A stretch of DNA of 64,000 nucleotides from Roseateles depolymerans (lineage in GTDB: Bacteria; Pseudomonadota; Gammaproteobacteria; Burkholderiales; Burkholderiaceae_C): contig NZ_QUMT01000001.1 in NCBI RefSeq assembly GCF_003387155.1, positions 620,001-684,000 of the forward strand. The letters are read 5' to 3'. Shown here piece by piece: positions 18,307-27,659 of this stretch (within the stretch, counting starts at the first letter, position 1; each line of letters opens with the position of its first letter). Both the position numbers and the translations under genes were made by a program. Below the pieces are notes generated by a model that was not told where the DNA came from, did no database searches, and saw only the letters and a list, made by a program, of their open reading frames with translations.

Positions 18307-18723
18307 ATGGCCGGCCTCGATTCTTCCTCTCCGCTCCCGACCGACATCGTCGTCCACCAGCAGTCCAAGGTGCTGGAGCTGGCGTTTTCCGATGGCGCCC
18401 GGTTCCGCATTCCCTTCGAGCTGATGCGGGTGTGCAGCCCGTCCGCCGAAGTCCAGGGCCACGGCCCCGGCCAGGAAGTGCTGCAGACCGGCAAGCGGGA
18501 CGTGCAGATCGTGGCCGTGCAGCAGGTGGGCCACTATGCGCTGCAGCCGCTGTTCTCCGACGGCCATGAAAGCGGCCTCTTCACCTGGGCCTATCTCTAC
18601 CAGCTGGGCCGCGACCAGGACCAGCTGATGCGGGACTACGAGGCGCGCCTGGCCGCCGCCGGCCTGGATCGCGACGCCCCCATGCCCGAGAAGGGCAGTG
18701 GCCACGGCTGCAGCAGCCACTGA
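18307..18723 (+). CDS. DUF971 family protein
   Basis: 138 residues from the ATG at 18307. It matches the DUF971 domain (also found at the N-terminus of gamma-butyrobetaine hydroxylases): '[20 protein letters not shown]', '[20 protein letters not shown]' and '[20 protein letters not shown]'. A short His/Cys-ending tail (G-H-G-C-S-S-H) closes the protein. In Burkholderiales this gene typically precedes ubiE, as here, where the stop is followed at once by the ubiE region. Biochemical role unknown. Confidence 0.88.
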   Translation: MAGLDSSSPLPTDIVVHQQSKVLELAFSDGARFRIPFELMRVCSPSAEVQGHGPGQEVLQTGKRDVQIVAVQQVGHYALQPLFSDGHESGLFTWAYLYQLGRDQDQLMRDYEARLAAAGLDRDAPMPEKGSGHGCSSH

Positions 18724-18752
18724 TGAACAAGAACATTCCCGCAGGATCCGCC

Positions 18753-19484
18753 ATGAGCTCCACCCACTTCGGCTTCGAGACCGTTGACGAAACCCAGAAG
18801 GCCAACCGCGTGCGCGGCGTCTTCGACTCCGTCGCCTCGCGCTACGACATCATGAACGACCTGATGTCCATGGGCCTGCACCGTGCCTGGAAGGCCTACA
18901 CCGTGGCGGTGGCCAACCTCAAGGCCGGCGACAAGGTGCTGGACATCGCCGGCGGCACCGGCGACCTGGCCCGCGCCTTCGCCCGCAAAGTGGGCGAGCG
19001 CGGCATGGTGGTGCATACCGACATCAACGAAGCCATGCTGCGCACCGGTCGCGAGCGCCTGCTGGACGAAGGCCTGGTGCTGCCCACCAACCTGTGTGAT
19101 GCCGAAGCGCTGCCCTACAAGGACAACAGCTTCGACCTGGTCTCGGTCGCCTTCGGCCTGCGCAACATGACCCACAAGGACCTGGCCCTGGCCGAGATGT
19201 GCCGGGTGCTGCGTCCCGGTGGCCGCCTGCTGGTGCTGGAGTTCTCCCGCATCGCCGAGCCGCTGCGCAAGCCCTACGACTGGTACTCCTTCAAGGTGCT
19301 GCCGCGCCTGGGCCAGATGATCGCCGGGGATGCCGACAGCTACCGCTATCTGGCCGAATCCATCCGCATGCATCCGGCGCAGGCCGAGCTCAAGGCGATG
19401 ATGAAGACCGCCGGTTTCGGTCACGTCGATGTGCACAACCTGACCGGCGGCGTGGTCGCCTTGCATGTCGGTATCAAATGCTGA
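18753..19484 (+). CDS. ubiE: Ubiquinone/menaquinone biosynthesis C-methyltransferase
   Basis: 243 residues from the ATG at 18753, the usual length in this group; an in-frame ATG at 18723 overlapping the DUF971 stop would add 10 residues. UbiE is the SAM-dependent C-methyltransferase of ubiquinone synthesis. '[20 protein letters not shown]' is the first UbiE signature, '[17 protein letters not shown]' is SAM motif I, and '[19 protein letters not shown]' with '[15 protein letters not shown]' the second signature. It is followed by a terminator rather than by the ubiJ-ubiB genes, which are 40 kb away. Confidence 0.97.
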   Translation: MSSTHFGFETVDETQKANRVRGVFDSVASRYDIMNDLMSMGLHRAWKAYTVAVANLKAGDKVLDIAGGTGDLARAFARKVGERGMVVHTDINEAMLRTGRERLLDEGLVLPTNLCDAEALPYKDNSFDLVSVAFGLRNMTHKDLALAEMCRVLRPGGRLLVLEFSRIAEPLRKPYDWYSFKVLPRLGQMIAGDADSYRYLAESIRMHPAQAELKAMMKTAGFGHVDVHNLTGGVVALHVGIKC

Positions 19485-19493
19485 TGACCTGTC

Positions 19494-19520
19494 GCAGTCG
19501 TCAACAAACGTGACGACTGC
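19494..19520 (+). terminator. Hairpin terminator after ubiE
   Basis: GCAGTCGTCA (19494-19503) and TGACGACTGC (19511-19520) form a perfect 10-bp stem around a 7-nt loop, 10 nt after the ubiE stop. There is no T-run. Two more GC-rich hairpins follow to about 19565. Confidence 0.6.
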
Positions 19521-19840
19521 ATCTGGCGCGGGAGCGCCAGCCAGCGCCGATCCGCGATCGGCGCCATCCCCCTGAAGACGGCCCCGGACCCGCGTTCGGG
19601 CGCTCTTCGACCGTTCTCTTCCCTCTGTCCCCCCTCGATCAAGGGGGCGTTTCCACACCGCTTGGCGAGGGCAGGAGTCATTCTTGCTATGCACCCACTC
19701 AGTCTCGGGAGTGAGGGGGTCCGGTCCGCATGGAATCAGGGTTTACCGTCATGGCGCACGGCTACACTCGCCGCTCACGTGAGAGCGTGGGTCGCCCCGT
19801 GAGGGTCGCCGGGACTTGCATAACAACGAGAGTCGAAGCC
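19521..19840. other. Intergenic region between ubiE and the EPS operon
   Basis: No convincing gene. The first part holds GC-rich hairpins (for instance GCGCCGATC-CGC-GATCGGCGC at about 19545-19565). The last 150 nt presumably contain the promoter of the epsD-epsE-epsF-epsG operon, but no clear -10/-35 pair can be defended. Confidence 0.4.
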
Positions 19841-20818
19841 ATGAACTTGAAGAGAAAGCGGTTCAACTGCAACGGATTTCGCTTGGCGGGCCTGACGGCC
19901 GCAGCCATGGTGGCGATCGCGCTCGCCGCCTGCGGAGGGGGCAGTGGAGCCAAGGCGTCGCAGACCGCTGCGAAGGTGAACAAGGAAGAGATCACCGTTC
20001 ACCAGATCAACTACGTCCTGCAGCGTCAGCCCAACCTCAAGAAGGAGCAGGTGGAGCCGGCCTCGCGCCAGATTCTGGAGCGTCTGATCGACCAGGAACT
20101 GCTGGTGCAAAAGGCGCAGGACCTGAAGCTCGACCGCGACCCGCGGGTGGTGCAGCAGATCGAGACCGCCAAGCGCGAGATCATTGCCCGCGCCTATGCG
20201 GAACGCCTCGGCGAGAAGGCCACCAAGCCTTCCAATGAGGAGATCAGCAAGTACTTCAACGACAACCCGGCACTCTTTACCGAACGCCGCATCTACAACG
20301 TCCAGGAACTGAACATCGAGGCCCGTCCGGAACAGCTGGACGAGATTCGTGCTCGCCTGAACGATGCGAAGACGCTGACGGATTTCGTGGAGTACCTCAA
20401 GAGCAACGACATCAAGTTCGTCGGCACGCAGTCGGTGCGTGCGGCCGAGCAGGTCGCGGCCGGCAGCCTGAAGGTGCTGTCGCAGATGAAGGACGGCCAG
20501 CATGCGGCGGCCCCGTCGCCCAACGGCCTGATGGTGATTTATCTGGCTGGGTCGCGTCTGCAACCGGTGACGCTGGAGCAGGCCCGTCCTGCCATTGAAG
20601 GCTTCCTGCTGGGCCAACGCCGCATGCAGCTGATTACGCAGGATGTGAAGACCCTGCGTGACAACGCCAAGATTGAATACGTCGGCAAGTTCGCCGAGGC
20701 AGCCGCCTCCTCGCCGACCCCCACGCCGGCCCTGACGCCGGACCCCGTCACCGAGCCGGCCTCCAGCGCCACGGGCTTGGACAACAGCACTATTTCGAAG
20801 GGCTTGGGCATCAAATGA
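19841..20818 (+). CDS. epsD: EpsD-family peptidyl-prolyl cis-trans isomerase lipoprotein
   Basis: 325 residues from the ATG at 19841. A lipoprotein signal ends with L-A-A-C (lipidated Cys near residue 30). The mature part resembles SurA/PpiC proteins: an N-terminal helical region ('VNKEEITVHQINYVLQRQPN', 'ILERLIDQELLVQKAQDLKL') followed by a short rotamase-like domain and an extended Pro/Thr-rich tail. In methanolan-type loci EpsD is the first gene of the export module and is thought to help outer-membrane assembly of the EPS machinery. Its stop overlaps epsE (ATGATGA), so it heads the epsD-E-F-G operon. Confidence 0.88.
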   Translation: MNLKRKRFNCNGFRLAGLTAAAMVAIALAACGGGSGAKASQTAAKVNKEEITVHQINYVLQRQPNLKKEQVEPASRQILERLIDQELLVQKAQDLKLDRDPRVVQQIETAKREIIARAYAERLGEKATKPSNEEISKYFNDNPALFTERRIYNVQELNIEARPEQLDEIRARLNDAKTLTDFVEYLKSNDIKFVGTQSVRAAEQVAAGSLKVLSQMKDGQHAAAPSPNGLMVIYLAGSRLQPVTLEQARPAIEGFLLGQRRMQLITQDVKTLRDNAKIEYVGKFAEAAASSPTPTPALTPDPVTEPASSATGLDNSTISKGLGIK

Positions 20819-21699
20819 TGAAGATTCAGACGCGGAACCTCCTGAAGCCGCTGGCCACCGGCGCCCTGGCGCTGATGATGTCGGTGAGCGCCCTGGCGCA
20901 GACCGGCGCCCCGCGCACCACGGCCCCCACGGGTTCGCAGCCCGCTCCGGTGGGCCTCGCCTCCGGCGCGACCGCCGAATACCGCCTGGGCTCCGGCGAT
21001 GCCATCCGCATTACCGTGTTCCAGAATGCGGACCTGACGCTGGAGACCCGGGTCTCTGAAGCCGGCACCATTTCCTACCCGCTGCTGGGCCCGGTGCGGG
21101 TGGGCGGCCTGTCGGTGAGCGAAGCCGAAAACCGCATTGCCGAAGGCCTGCGCAAGGGCAACTTCGTCAAGCAGCCGCAGGTGAGCATCCTGGTGATGAA
21201 GGTCACCGGCAACCAGGCCAGCGTGCTGGGCGCGGTCAACCAGCCCGGCCGTTATCCGCTGGAGCTGGCCGACACCCGCCTGACCGACCTGCTGGCCAAT
21301 GCCCGCGGCGTGGCCCCGTCCGGCGGCGACCTGCTGGTCGTGTCCGGTCAACGCGGCGGCAAACCTTTCCGCATGGAAGTGGACCTGCCCACGCTGTTCG
21401 GACCGAACGGCCGCGAGCAGGACCTCATCATCCAGAACGGCGACGTGCTGTGGGTGGACCGCTTCCCCATGGTCTACATCTATGGTGAAGTGCAAAAGCC
21501 CGGCCAGATCCGCCTGGAGCGCGGCATGACGCTGCTGCAGGGCCTGGCCGCGGGTGGCGGCCTGACGCTGCGCGGCACCGACCGCGGCATCCGCGTGCAC
21601 CGCAAGGGCGCGGACGGCAAGGTGCAGGAGCTCAAGCCGGCCATGGATGAATCGCTCAAGGATGGCGACGTCATCTACGTGCGCGAAAGCCTGTTCTGA
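20815..21699 (+). CDS. epsE: Polysaccharide export protein EpsE (Wza-like, outer membrane)
   Basis: 294 residues; ATG at 20815 or 20818. A cleavable signal peptide ends at about 'SALAQ' (residue 28), with no lipobox Cys, unlike classical Wza. The Poly_export domain is 'YRLGSGDAIRITVFQNADLT', and SLBB beta-grasp domains follow ('SVLGAVNQPGRYPLE', 'YIYGEVQKPGQIRLERGMTL'). It forms the periplasmic and outer-membrane channel for EPS export, working with EpsF and EpsG. The coupling to epsD and the order E-F-G match exosortase-B EPS loci. Confidence 0.93.
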   Translation: MMKIQTRNLLKPLATGALALMMSVSALAQTGAPRTTAPTGSQPAPVGLASGATAEYRLGSGDAIRITVFQNADLTLETRVSEAGTISYPLLGPVRVGGLSVSEAENRIAEGLRKGNFVKQPQVSILVMKVTGNQASVLGAVNQPGRYPLELADTRLTDLLANARGVAPSGGDLLVVSGQRGGKPFRMEVDLPTLFGPNGREQDLIIQNGDVLWVDRFPMVYIYGEVQKPGQIRLERGMTLLQGLAAGGGLTLRGTDRGIRVHRKGADGKVQELKPAMDESLKDGDVIYVRESLF

Positions 21700-21773
21700 T
21701 TTCGAGAAGACCGGCTGGCCTCTGCAGCCGGTGCAAGCAGCCGGGCCGACAGGGCCCGGCGAAGGAGTGAGTC

Positions 21774-23186
21774 GTGACGCCCAGCAAGTTGATTTCCATC
21801 ATCTTGGCTCGTTGGTCGCTGGTGCTGCTGGTGGTGGTGTTGACCACCCTGACCGCACTCGGCGTCAGCCTGTCGATGAAGCCGAAGTATGTGGCCGCCG
21901 CGTCGGTACTCATCGATGCCAAGCCCGATCCCATATCCGCCCTGATCTACCCCGGCCTGGCTTCACCCTCCTACATGAACACGCAGGTCGACGTGATCGC
22001 CAGCGATCGTGTGGCCCTGCGGGTGGTCAAGGACCTGAAGCTGACGGACAACCCCGACGTCCGCCAGCAGTGGATGGCGGCCACCGGTGGCCAGGGCAGC
22101 ATGGAGCAGTGGCTCGCCTCCGGCCTGCGCGGCAACATGGAGGTCAAGCCGTCCAAGGAAAGCAATGTGCTGATGGTGACCTACAAGTCGCCGGAACCCG
22201 AGGCCGCCGCGGCCTTTGCCAATGCCTTCGTGCGGGCCTATGTGGGCACCACGCTGGAGCTGCGGGTCGATCCGGCCCGCCAGTACGCCGGTTACTTCGA
22301 GCAGCAGTCCAAGGCCGCGCTCGAGAAGCTGGAAGCCGCCAAGTCCAAGCTGTCCGCTTATGAGCGGGAGCACGGCATCCTGGCCACCGATGAGCGCATG
22401 GACATCGAGAGCTCGCGCCTGTCCGAGCTGTCCTCGCAACTGGTGGCCGTGCAGTCGGTGACCGCCGAATCCAACAGCCGCCAGGGCGCCGCCGCTCGCG
22501 GCAGCGACACGCTGCCCGATGTGCTGGCCAATCCGGTGGTGTCCTCGCTCAAGGGCGAGCTGAGCCGTTCGGAAGCCCGGCTGCAGGAACTGAGCACCCG
22601 CTACGGCGACGCCCATCCGCAGGTGATCGAGGCCAAGGCCTCGGTGGCCGACCTGCGCGCCAAGATGGCCGCGGAAATCCGCCGCGTCACCGGCGCGGTG
22701 GGCGTAACCAACACCATCAACCGCCAGCGCGAATCCGAGATCCGCGCGGCCCTGGAGGCGCAGCGCGCCAAGGTGATGAAGCTCAAGGAAGCGCGTGACG
22801 AGGCCGCCGGCCTGATCCGCGAGGTCGACAGCGCCCAGCGCGGCTACGACAGCATCGCCACCCGCCTGACGCAGACCAACCTGGAAAGCCAGAGCACCCA
22901 GAGCAACATCTCCATCCTGACCGAAGCCACCACGCCGCTGCGTCCGGCTTCGCCGCGGGTGGGCCTGAACACCGCGCTGGCCTTCGTGGCGGGCCTGGTG
23001 CTGGCCATCGGCATGGCGCTGCTGCTCGAGATGCGCGACCGCAAGATCCGTGATGCCGACGACGTCATGGCGCTCCTGCAGATTCCGATGCTGGGGGTGC
23101 TGCCCGCCCCCAACAAGCGTCCCAACAAGGCTCTGCCGGCGGCTGAACGCCGCCTGCTGGGCCACGCCACGCGAGGAGCGGCTTGA
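21774..23186 (+). CDS. epsF: Chain length determinant protein EpsF (Wzz family)
   Basis: 470 residues from a GTG at 21774 with AAGGAG about 8 nt upstream. Two membrane segments bracket the protein: residues 12-35 ('WSLVLLVVVLTTLTALGV') and about 402-422 ('LNTALAFVAGLVLAIGMALL'). The Wzz domain is at the N-terminus and a long coiled coil lies in the periplasmic part. It regulates chain length and links the kinase EpsG to the export channel. The stop overlaps the epsG ATG by one base (TGATG). Confidence 0.94.
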   Translation: MTPSKLISIILARWSLVLLVVVLTTLTALGVSLSMKPKYVAAASVLIDAKPDPISALIYPGLASPSYMNTQVDVIASDRVALRVVKDLKLTDNPDVRQQWMAATGGQGSMEQWLASGLRGNMEVKPSKESNVLMVTYKSPEPEAAAAFANAFVRAYVGTTLELRVDPARQYAGYFEQQSKAALEKLEAAKSKLSAYEREHGILATDERMDIESSRLSELSSQLVAVQSVTAESNSRQGAAARGSDTLPDVLANPVVSSLKGELSRSEARLQELSTRYGDAHPQVIEAKASVADLRAKMAAEIRRVTGAVGVTNTINRQRESEIRAALEAQRAKVMKLKEARDEAAGLIREVDSAQRGYDSIATRLTQTNLESQSTQSNISILTEATTPLRPASPRVGLNTALAFVAGLVLAIGMALLLEMRDRKIRDADDVMALLQIPMLGVLPAPNKRPNKALPAAERRLLGHATRGAA

Positions 23187-24100
23187 TGTCCGATCTGAAG
23201 GAACCCCTCCACTACGCCTCCAGCAAACCCGTGGACGCCCAGACTTCCAAACCTACCGCCGGTCTGCATGACCGGTCCATCGGCGCCATCATCGCCGAGA
23301 CCCGCAACCTCAGCGCCGACCAGGTCGAGCGCGTGCTGCAGTACCAGCGCGAGCGCGGCATCCGCTTCGGCGAAGCGGCCGTGGCCCTGGGCTATGCGAA
23401 TGCGGAAGACGTGCTGGAAGCGCTGTCCAAGCAGTTCCACTACCCGTATGCGGCCAGCGAGCGCAAGAGCCGCAGCCCGGAACTGATTGCGCTGAACCAA
23501 CCGTTCTCGTCGCAGGCGGAAGTCTTCCGCGGCATCCGCAGCCAGATCATGATGCGGCTGTACCGTGAGGGCGAACCGCGCCGGGCGCTGGCCGTCATCA
23601 GCCCCGACACCATGGATGGCAAGAGCTACTTCACCGCCAACCTGGCCGTCACGCTGGCGCAACTGGGGGGCCGTACGCTGCTGGTGGATGCGGACCTGCG
23701 CCGCCCGCGTCAGCACGAGATCTTCGACGTCAACAACCAGGCCGGTCTGTCGTCCATCCTGTCGGGCCGCAGCGAGCCGCGGGTGATCCAGCAGGTGGAA
23801 GGCATGAACAGCCTGTTCGTGCTGCCGGTCGGCGCGGTGCCGCCCAACCCGGTGGAACTGCTGGAGCGGCCCGCCTTCGGCATGCTGATGCGGGAGCTGG
23901 CCGGCAAGTTCGACCACGTCGTGGTGGACACCTCCGCCGCCCTGTACGGCGCGGATGCCTCCATCGTGGCCTCCCGTTGCGGCGCCGCCCTGGTGCTCGC
24001 CCGCCAGGACCGCTCGCGCGTGCTGGCCTTGCAGGAATTGACCGACAGCCTGGACGGCATCAATACGACGCTGCTGGGCACGGTCATGAACCAATACTGA
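23186..24100 (+). CDS. epsG: Chain-length determinant tyrosine kinase EpsG (BY-kinase type)
   Basis: 304 residues from the ATG at 23186. An N-terminal part (about residues 30-90) resembles the small GspE/EpsG N-terminal domain. The BY-kinase domain then has Walker A 'DTMDGKSYFTANLAV' (Lys about 146), Walker A' 'TLLVDADLRRPRQHEIFD' and Walker B-like 'FDHVVVDTSA'. The Walker A is slightly unusual, with Met-Asp before Gly-Lys-Ser rather than Gly-Glu/Asp. No Tyr cluster is obvious at the C-terminus, which ends 'MNQY'. It is the ATPase partner of EpsF in controlling polymer export and length. Confidence 0.92.
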   Translation: MSDLKEPLHYASSKPVDAQTSKPTAGLHDRSIGAIIAETRNLSADQVERVLQYQRERGIRFGEAAVALGYANAEDVLEALSKQFHYPYAASERKSRSPELIALNQPFSSQAEVFRGIRSQIMMRLYREGEPRRALAVISPDTMDGKSYFTANLAVTLAQLGGRTLLVDADLRRPRQHEIFDVNNQAGLSSILSGRSEPRVIQQVEGMNSLFVLPVGAVPPNPVELLERPAFGMLMRELAGKFDHVVVDTSAALYGADASIVASRCGAALVLARQDRSRVLALQELTDSLDGINTTLLGTVMNQY

Positions 24101-24183
24101 TCAAGGGCCGCAGAGCCGCATCGCTTGCCGAGGGTCGCCGCTGCATGCGGTGGCCCGGTCTTGTCGCCTTCGCAGGGAATCCA

Positions 24184-25125
24184 GTGAAAGTCATGTCGCG
24201 CAATGTCCTCCCCGGCGACCCGGGCCGGGTGGCACCCCGGTTCGGGCCGTTCTGGGCTGCCAACCGTCTGGTGCTGGTGATGCTGGCCCTGGGCCTGGCG
24301 GTCATGTACGTGCCCACCCTCATCGACTTCATGCACGGGCCGTGGCGCGGAGACCGCAACAGCCATGGTCCGATCGTGCTGGCGCTGTCGGCCTGGTACT
24401 TTTATTTCCAGACCCGCCGGCTCGCCGGGCAGGGCGAGCGCTTCGAGGCGCGTCCGGCGCCAGTGCTGGGCTGGATCGTGCTGCTGCTGGGGACTGCGGC
24501 CTATGTGCTGGGCCGCTCGCAGTCGATTGCGCTGCTGGAGCTGGGCTCGCTGCTGCCGGTGCTGCTGGGCATTGCGCTGCTGCTGCTGGGGCCGGGCATC
24601 GCTCGTCGCTACTGGTTCGCCTTCTTCCTGCTGCTGTTTGCCGTGCCGCTGCCGGCGTCCATCGTGGACGTGATCACCCAGCCGATGAAGCTGGCCGCTT
24701 CCTGGGGCGCCGAGCAGCTGATGTACCACCTGGGTTATCCGGTGGCGCGCTCCGGCGTGATCCTGCAGATCGGCTCCTACCAGCTGATGGTGGCCGATGC
24801 CTGCGCCGGCCTGAATTCGCTGTTCACGCTGGAAGCGCTTGGCCTGCTCTACATGAATGTGGTGCGCCATGAATCGGTGTTCCGCAATTTCACGCTGGCG
24901 CTGCTGATCGTGCCGATCTCCTACTGCTCCAACGTGATCCGCATCCTGATCCTGGCCCTGCTCACCTACCATCTCGGCGACGACGTGGGGCAGGGCTTCA
25001 TGCACGAGTTCTCCGGCATGGCGCTGTTCCTGACCGCGCTGATGCTGATCGTGCTGACCGACAGCCTGCTGCGCGCCCTGTCGCTGCGGGTGGAACGCCG
25101 TCATGGCAACAAGGAGGCCGCATGA
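24184..25125 (+). CDS. xrtB: Exosortase B
   Basis: About 313 residues. The GTG at 24184 is preferred, with AGGGAA 6-7 nt upstream; ATG 24193 is the alternative. A polytopic inner-membrane protein with about eight segments. The exosortase catalytic triad is present: Cys207 in 'VADACAGLNSLFTLEAL', Arg253 in 'SNVIRILILAL' and His274 in 'GFMHEFSGMALF'. Exosortases are membrane transpeptidases that process PEP-CTERM sorting signals; the B type is tied to EPS loci with EpsI. No PEP-CTERM substrate is encoded in the window. The stop overlaps epsI (ATGA). Confidence 0.95.
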   Translation: MKVMSRNVLPGDPGRVAPRFGPFWAANRLVLVMLALGLAVMYVPTLIDFMHGPWRGDRNSHGPIVLALSAWYFYFQTRRLAGQGERFEARPAPVLGWIVLLLGTAAYVLGRSQSIALLELGSLLPVLLGIALLLLGPGIARRYWFAFFLLLFAVPLPASIVDVITQPMKLAASWGAEQLMYHLGYPVARSGVILQIGSYQLMVADACAGLNSLFTLEALGLLYMNVVRHESVFRNFTLALLIVPISYCSNVIRILILALLTYHLGDDVGQGFMHEFSGMALFLTALMLIVLTDSLLRALSLRVERRHGNKEAA

Positions 25126-25871
25126 GCGCCATTCCTCCCGACGCTGCCGCACGCCCGGTGCCGGCGGCGGCCCGCATCCCGCGGTTCTCGATCTACACCG
25201 CCATCATGGGCCTGCTGGTGATGATGGCCGCTGCGGCCTGCGCCTGGCTGGCCACGCCGCGGCTGCAGGCCATGAGCAATGCCCCCAGCCTGGATGCGGT
25301 CGTGCCCAAGACCTTTGGCGACTGGCGCGTGGTGGCCGACTCCACCACGCAGGTGGACGTGGCCCAGGGCGTGGAGACGGTGCAGGAACAGCCCTACGAC
25401 CAGACGGTCATGCGCACCTACGCCAACAGCCGCGGCGACATGATCATGCTGGCCCTGGCCTGGGGCGAACGCCAGCGGCAGGATGTGAAAGTACACCGGC
25501 CGGAAGTCTGCTATCCGGCACAGGGCTTTGCCGTGCGTCAGATCGGCAGCGGCCACGCCATCAGCACCGAGGCGCGCGCCACGCCGATCCCCACCACCCA
25601 GATCCTCACCGAAGCCCGCGGCGGCGGCTTTGAGGCAGTTCGTTACTGGATCCGCATCGGCAACATGTATGGTGGCGATGGCCTGCAGGCCCGCTGGTAC
25701 ATCCTGCAGGAGGGCTTCAAGGGCCGCATTCCGGACGGCGTGCTGGTGCGTGTGTCGCAGCGCCTGGCCAAGGCCGATGACGCGCCGGCCTCGCAGGCGC
25801 TGATGGAGTCCTTCCTGCAGGACATGGTCGCGGCCGTGCCGGCGACCAGCCGCGGCCTGCTGGTGCGCTGA
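25122..25871 (+). CDS. epsI: Exosortase-associated protein EpsI
   Basis: 249 residues. One N-terminal membrane segment ('IYTAIMGLLVMMAAAACAWL', residues 25-45) is followed by a periplasmic EpsI domain. 'VKVHRPEVCYPAQGF' contains the conserved H-R-P-E-x-C-Y-x-x-x-G motif, and 'YWIRIGNMYGGDGLQARWYI' is the conserved centre of the family. EpsI-type proteins occur next to or fused with exosortases and are thought to be an accessory or substrate-handling part. It is translationally coupled to xrtB. Confidence 0.93.
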   Translation: MSAIPPDAAARPVPAAARIPRFSIYTAIMGLLVMMAAAACAWLATPRLQAMSNAPSLDAVVPKTFGDWRVVADSTTQVDVAQGVETVQEQPYDQTVMRTYANSRGDMIMLALAWGERQRQDVKVHRPEVCYPAQGFAVRQIGSGHAISTEARATPIPTTQILTEARGGGFEAVRYWIRIGNMYGGDGLQARWYILQEGFKGRIPDGVLVRVSQRLAKADDAPASQALMESFLQDMVAAVPATSRGLLVR

Positions 25872-25919
25872 GCACGCAGGGCGGACGGACAGACGGGCAG
25901 CGACAGGAAGCGACTTGCA

Positions 25920-27659
25920 GTGAAGGACTTATCTTTGCGTTGGTGGGGGACAGGACTGCGGCTGTGGCGGAGCGTGGCCTACGGCATGGACGGTGCCGGC
26001 TTCCTCGGGCTGATCGGCCTGGCGGTCGGTGCGGTGGTGATCGGCTGGGCCAGCGTGTTGATCGGCGGCGTGGCCGAGGACAAGCCGGTGATGCTGGCCG
26101 TCATGCCGCTGGTGATGCTGACCGCCTTCCTCTTCATCTACAGCCGCGAAGCCTTCCTGATCGTGGTGCTGCTGATCCGGGCGGGCGCCAATCCCATCTT
26201 CGAGCAGGCCCGCATGGCCGCGGTCGGTGGCCTGGGCGGCTTGCTCAATGCCCTGGTCATTCTGCTGGCGGCGCTGATCATCTCCCGCGATCCCAAGCGA
26301 TTGCCCAAGCAGGCCTGGTGGGTCTGGGGGCCGCTGCTGCTGATGCAGGCCCTGGGCCTGGTGTATTCGCCGGAGAAAATGGCGGCCATCCGTCTGTTCC
26401 TCGGGTATTTGTCGGTGGTGGCTCTGTTCCTGGTGGCCTTCTTCCTGGTGCAGGACGAGGATGACTTCAACAAGATGCTGAAGATCGTCACCTGGTCGTC
26501 GGTGCCGGTGGCGCTGGTCTCGCTGGCCTACATCGCCATGGGCCGCACCGCCGGCGGCGGTGATGCGCTGGAAGAGTCCGGCCTGCGGTACGGCGGTCCG
26601 TTCCCCCACGCCAACATCCTGGCCTTCTACCTGGTGCTGTCGCTGGGTGTGCTGTTCTATCGATGGAAGAGCCAGCAGATCGGCAAGACCTTTTTCACCA
26701 CCGCCGTGGTGGTGGGCTACATGCTGCTGCTGCTGGGCCTGCTCTACACCACCAAGACACGCAGCGCGTGGATCTCGGTGCTGCTGATCTTCTCGGTCTA
26801 CGGCCTGGTGCGGGAGCGGCGTTATCTCGTCTACCTGGTCCTCATCGGCGCGGCCGGCTTCATGGCCTTGCCGGAATTGCGGGAGCGGGTGATGGGCCTG
26901 ACCGAAGGCAATGAGGTGGTGCAGTACGCCAAGCTCAATTCCTTTGCCTGGCGCAAGCTGCTGTGGACCGATGCGCTCACCTGGATGTCGCCCACCCGCT
27001 ATCTGGCCGGGTATGGCGCCGAGTCCTTCTTCGCCCTGTCGCAGGAATTTTTCTCGATGGCCGGCGTGATGAAGTGGGGCGCTCACAGCGCCGTGGTGCA
27101 GACCTTCTTCGAGCTGGGCGCACTGGGCCTGGCCGCCTATCTGTGGCTCTACTTCAGCACCGCCCGCATGATCCGGCGGCTGTTCGGCGTCAAGCCGCTG
27201 CTGGCGCTGATCGGCATGTGCCTGCTGGTGGCGAACTTCCTGGTGTCCAGCTCGGACAACATGTTCGCCTACCTGATCTACAACTGGTACTTCTGGTTCT
27301 GCATGGGCTGCCTGTGCGCGCTGGCCATGCGGCTGGTGCCGGACGGCCTGCGGGAAGGCCGCTACCGCCGGACCTGGGGCATCCGTCCCAGTGCCCAGGC
27401 GCGTGCGCGTGGGGAAGCGGGCGCGGCCGCCGAGCGGTCGGTGAGCGCCACGGCCTGGCTGAACACCGTGCCCATGGGGCTGACGCGGCAGGTGCCGGCG
27501 CAGGCCGGTGCGCTCCAGGGCACCAGCGGGAACCGCGGTGCCTCGGGCCGCAGTGGCCCGGGCCGGGGCCATACGGGCCGTGACGCGACCAACGGCCGCG
27601 GCTCTGACGGCCGCCCCGACCGCCGACCCGGTGTGGGCCCGGAGGGCCGTCCCCGGTGA
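25920..27659 (+). CDS. O-antigen ligase/polymerase family membrane protein (Wzy-like EPS polymerase)
   Basis: 579 residues from a GTG at 25920 with AGGAAG upstream. About 11-12 hydrophobic segments cover residues 20-480. The Wzy_C/WaaL-type region is near residues 210-400, including 'YGGPFPHANILAFYLVLSLG' and a large periplasmic loop before 'SAVVQTFFELGALGLAAYLW'. It probably polymerises or ligates the EPS repeat unit. The last 100 residues are a hydrophilic Gly/Arg/Ala/Pro-rich tail ('SGRSGPGRGHTGRDATNGRG') of unknown role. The stop overlaps the next start (GTGA). Confidence 0.86.
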   Translation: MKDLSLRWWGTGLRLWRSVAYGMDGAGFLGLIGLAVGAVVIGWASVLIGGVAEDKPVMLAVMPLVMLTAFLFIYSREAFLIVVLLIRAGANPIFEQARMAAVGGLGGLLNALVILLAALIISRDPKRLPKQAWWVWGPLLLMQALGLVYSPEKMAAIRLFLGYLSVVALFLVAFFLVQDEDDFNKMLKIVTWSSVPVALVSLAYIAMGRTAGGGDALEESGLRYGGPFPHANILAFYLVLSLGVLFYRWKSQQIGKTFFTTAVVVGYMLLLLGLLYTTKTRSAWISVLLIFSVYGLVRERRYLVYLVLIGAAGFMALPELRERVMGLTEGNEVVQYAKLNSFAWRKLLWTDALTWMSPTRYLAGYGAESFFALSQEFFSMAGVMKWGAHSAVVQTFFELGALGLAAYLWLYFSTARMIRRLFGVKPLLALIGMCLLVANFLVSSSDNMFAYLIYNWYFWFCMGCLCALAMRLVPDGLREGRYRRTWGIRPSAQARARGEAGAAAERSVSATAWLNTVPMGLTRQVPAQAGALQGTSGNRGASGRSGPGRGHTGRDATNGRGSDGRPDRRPGVGPEGRPR

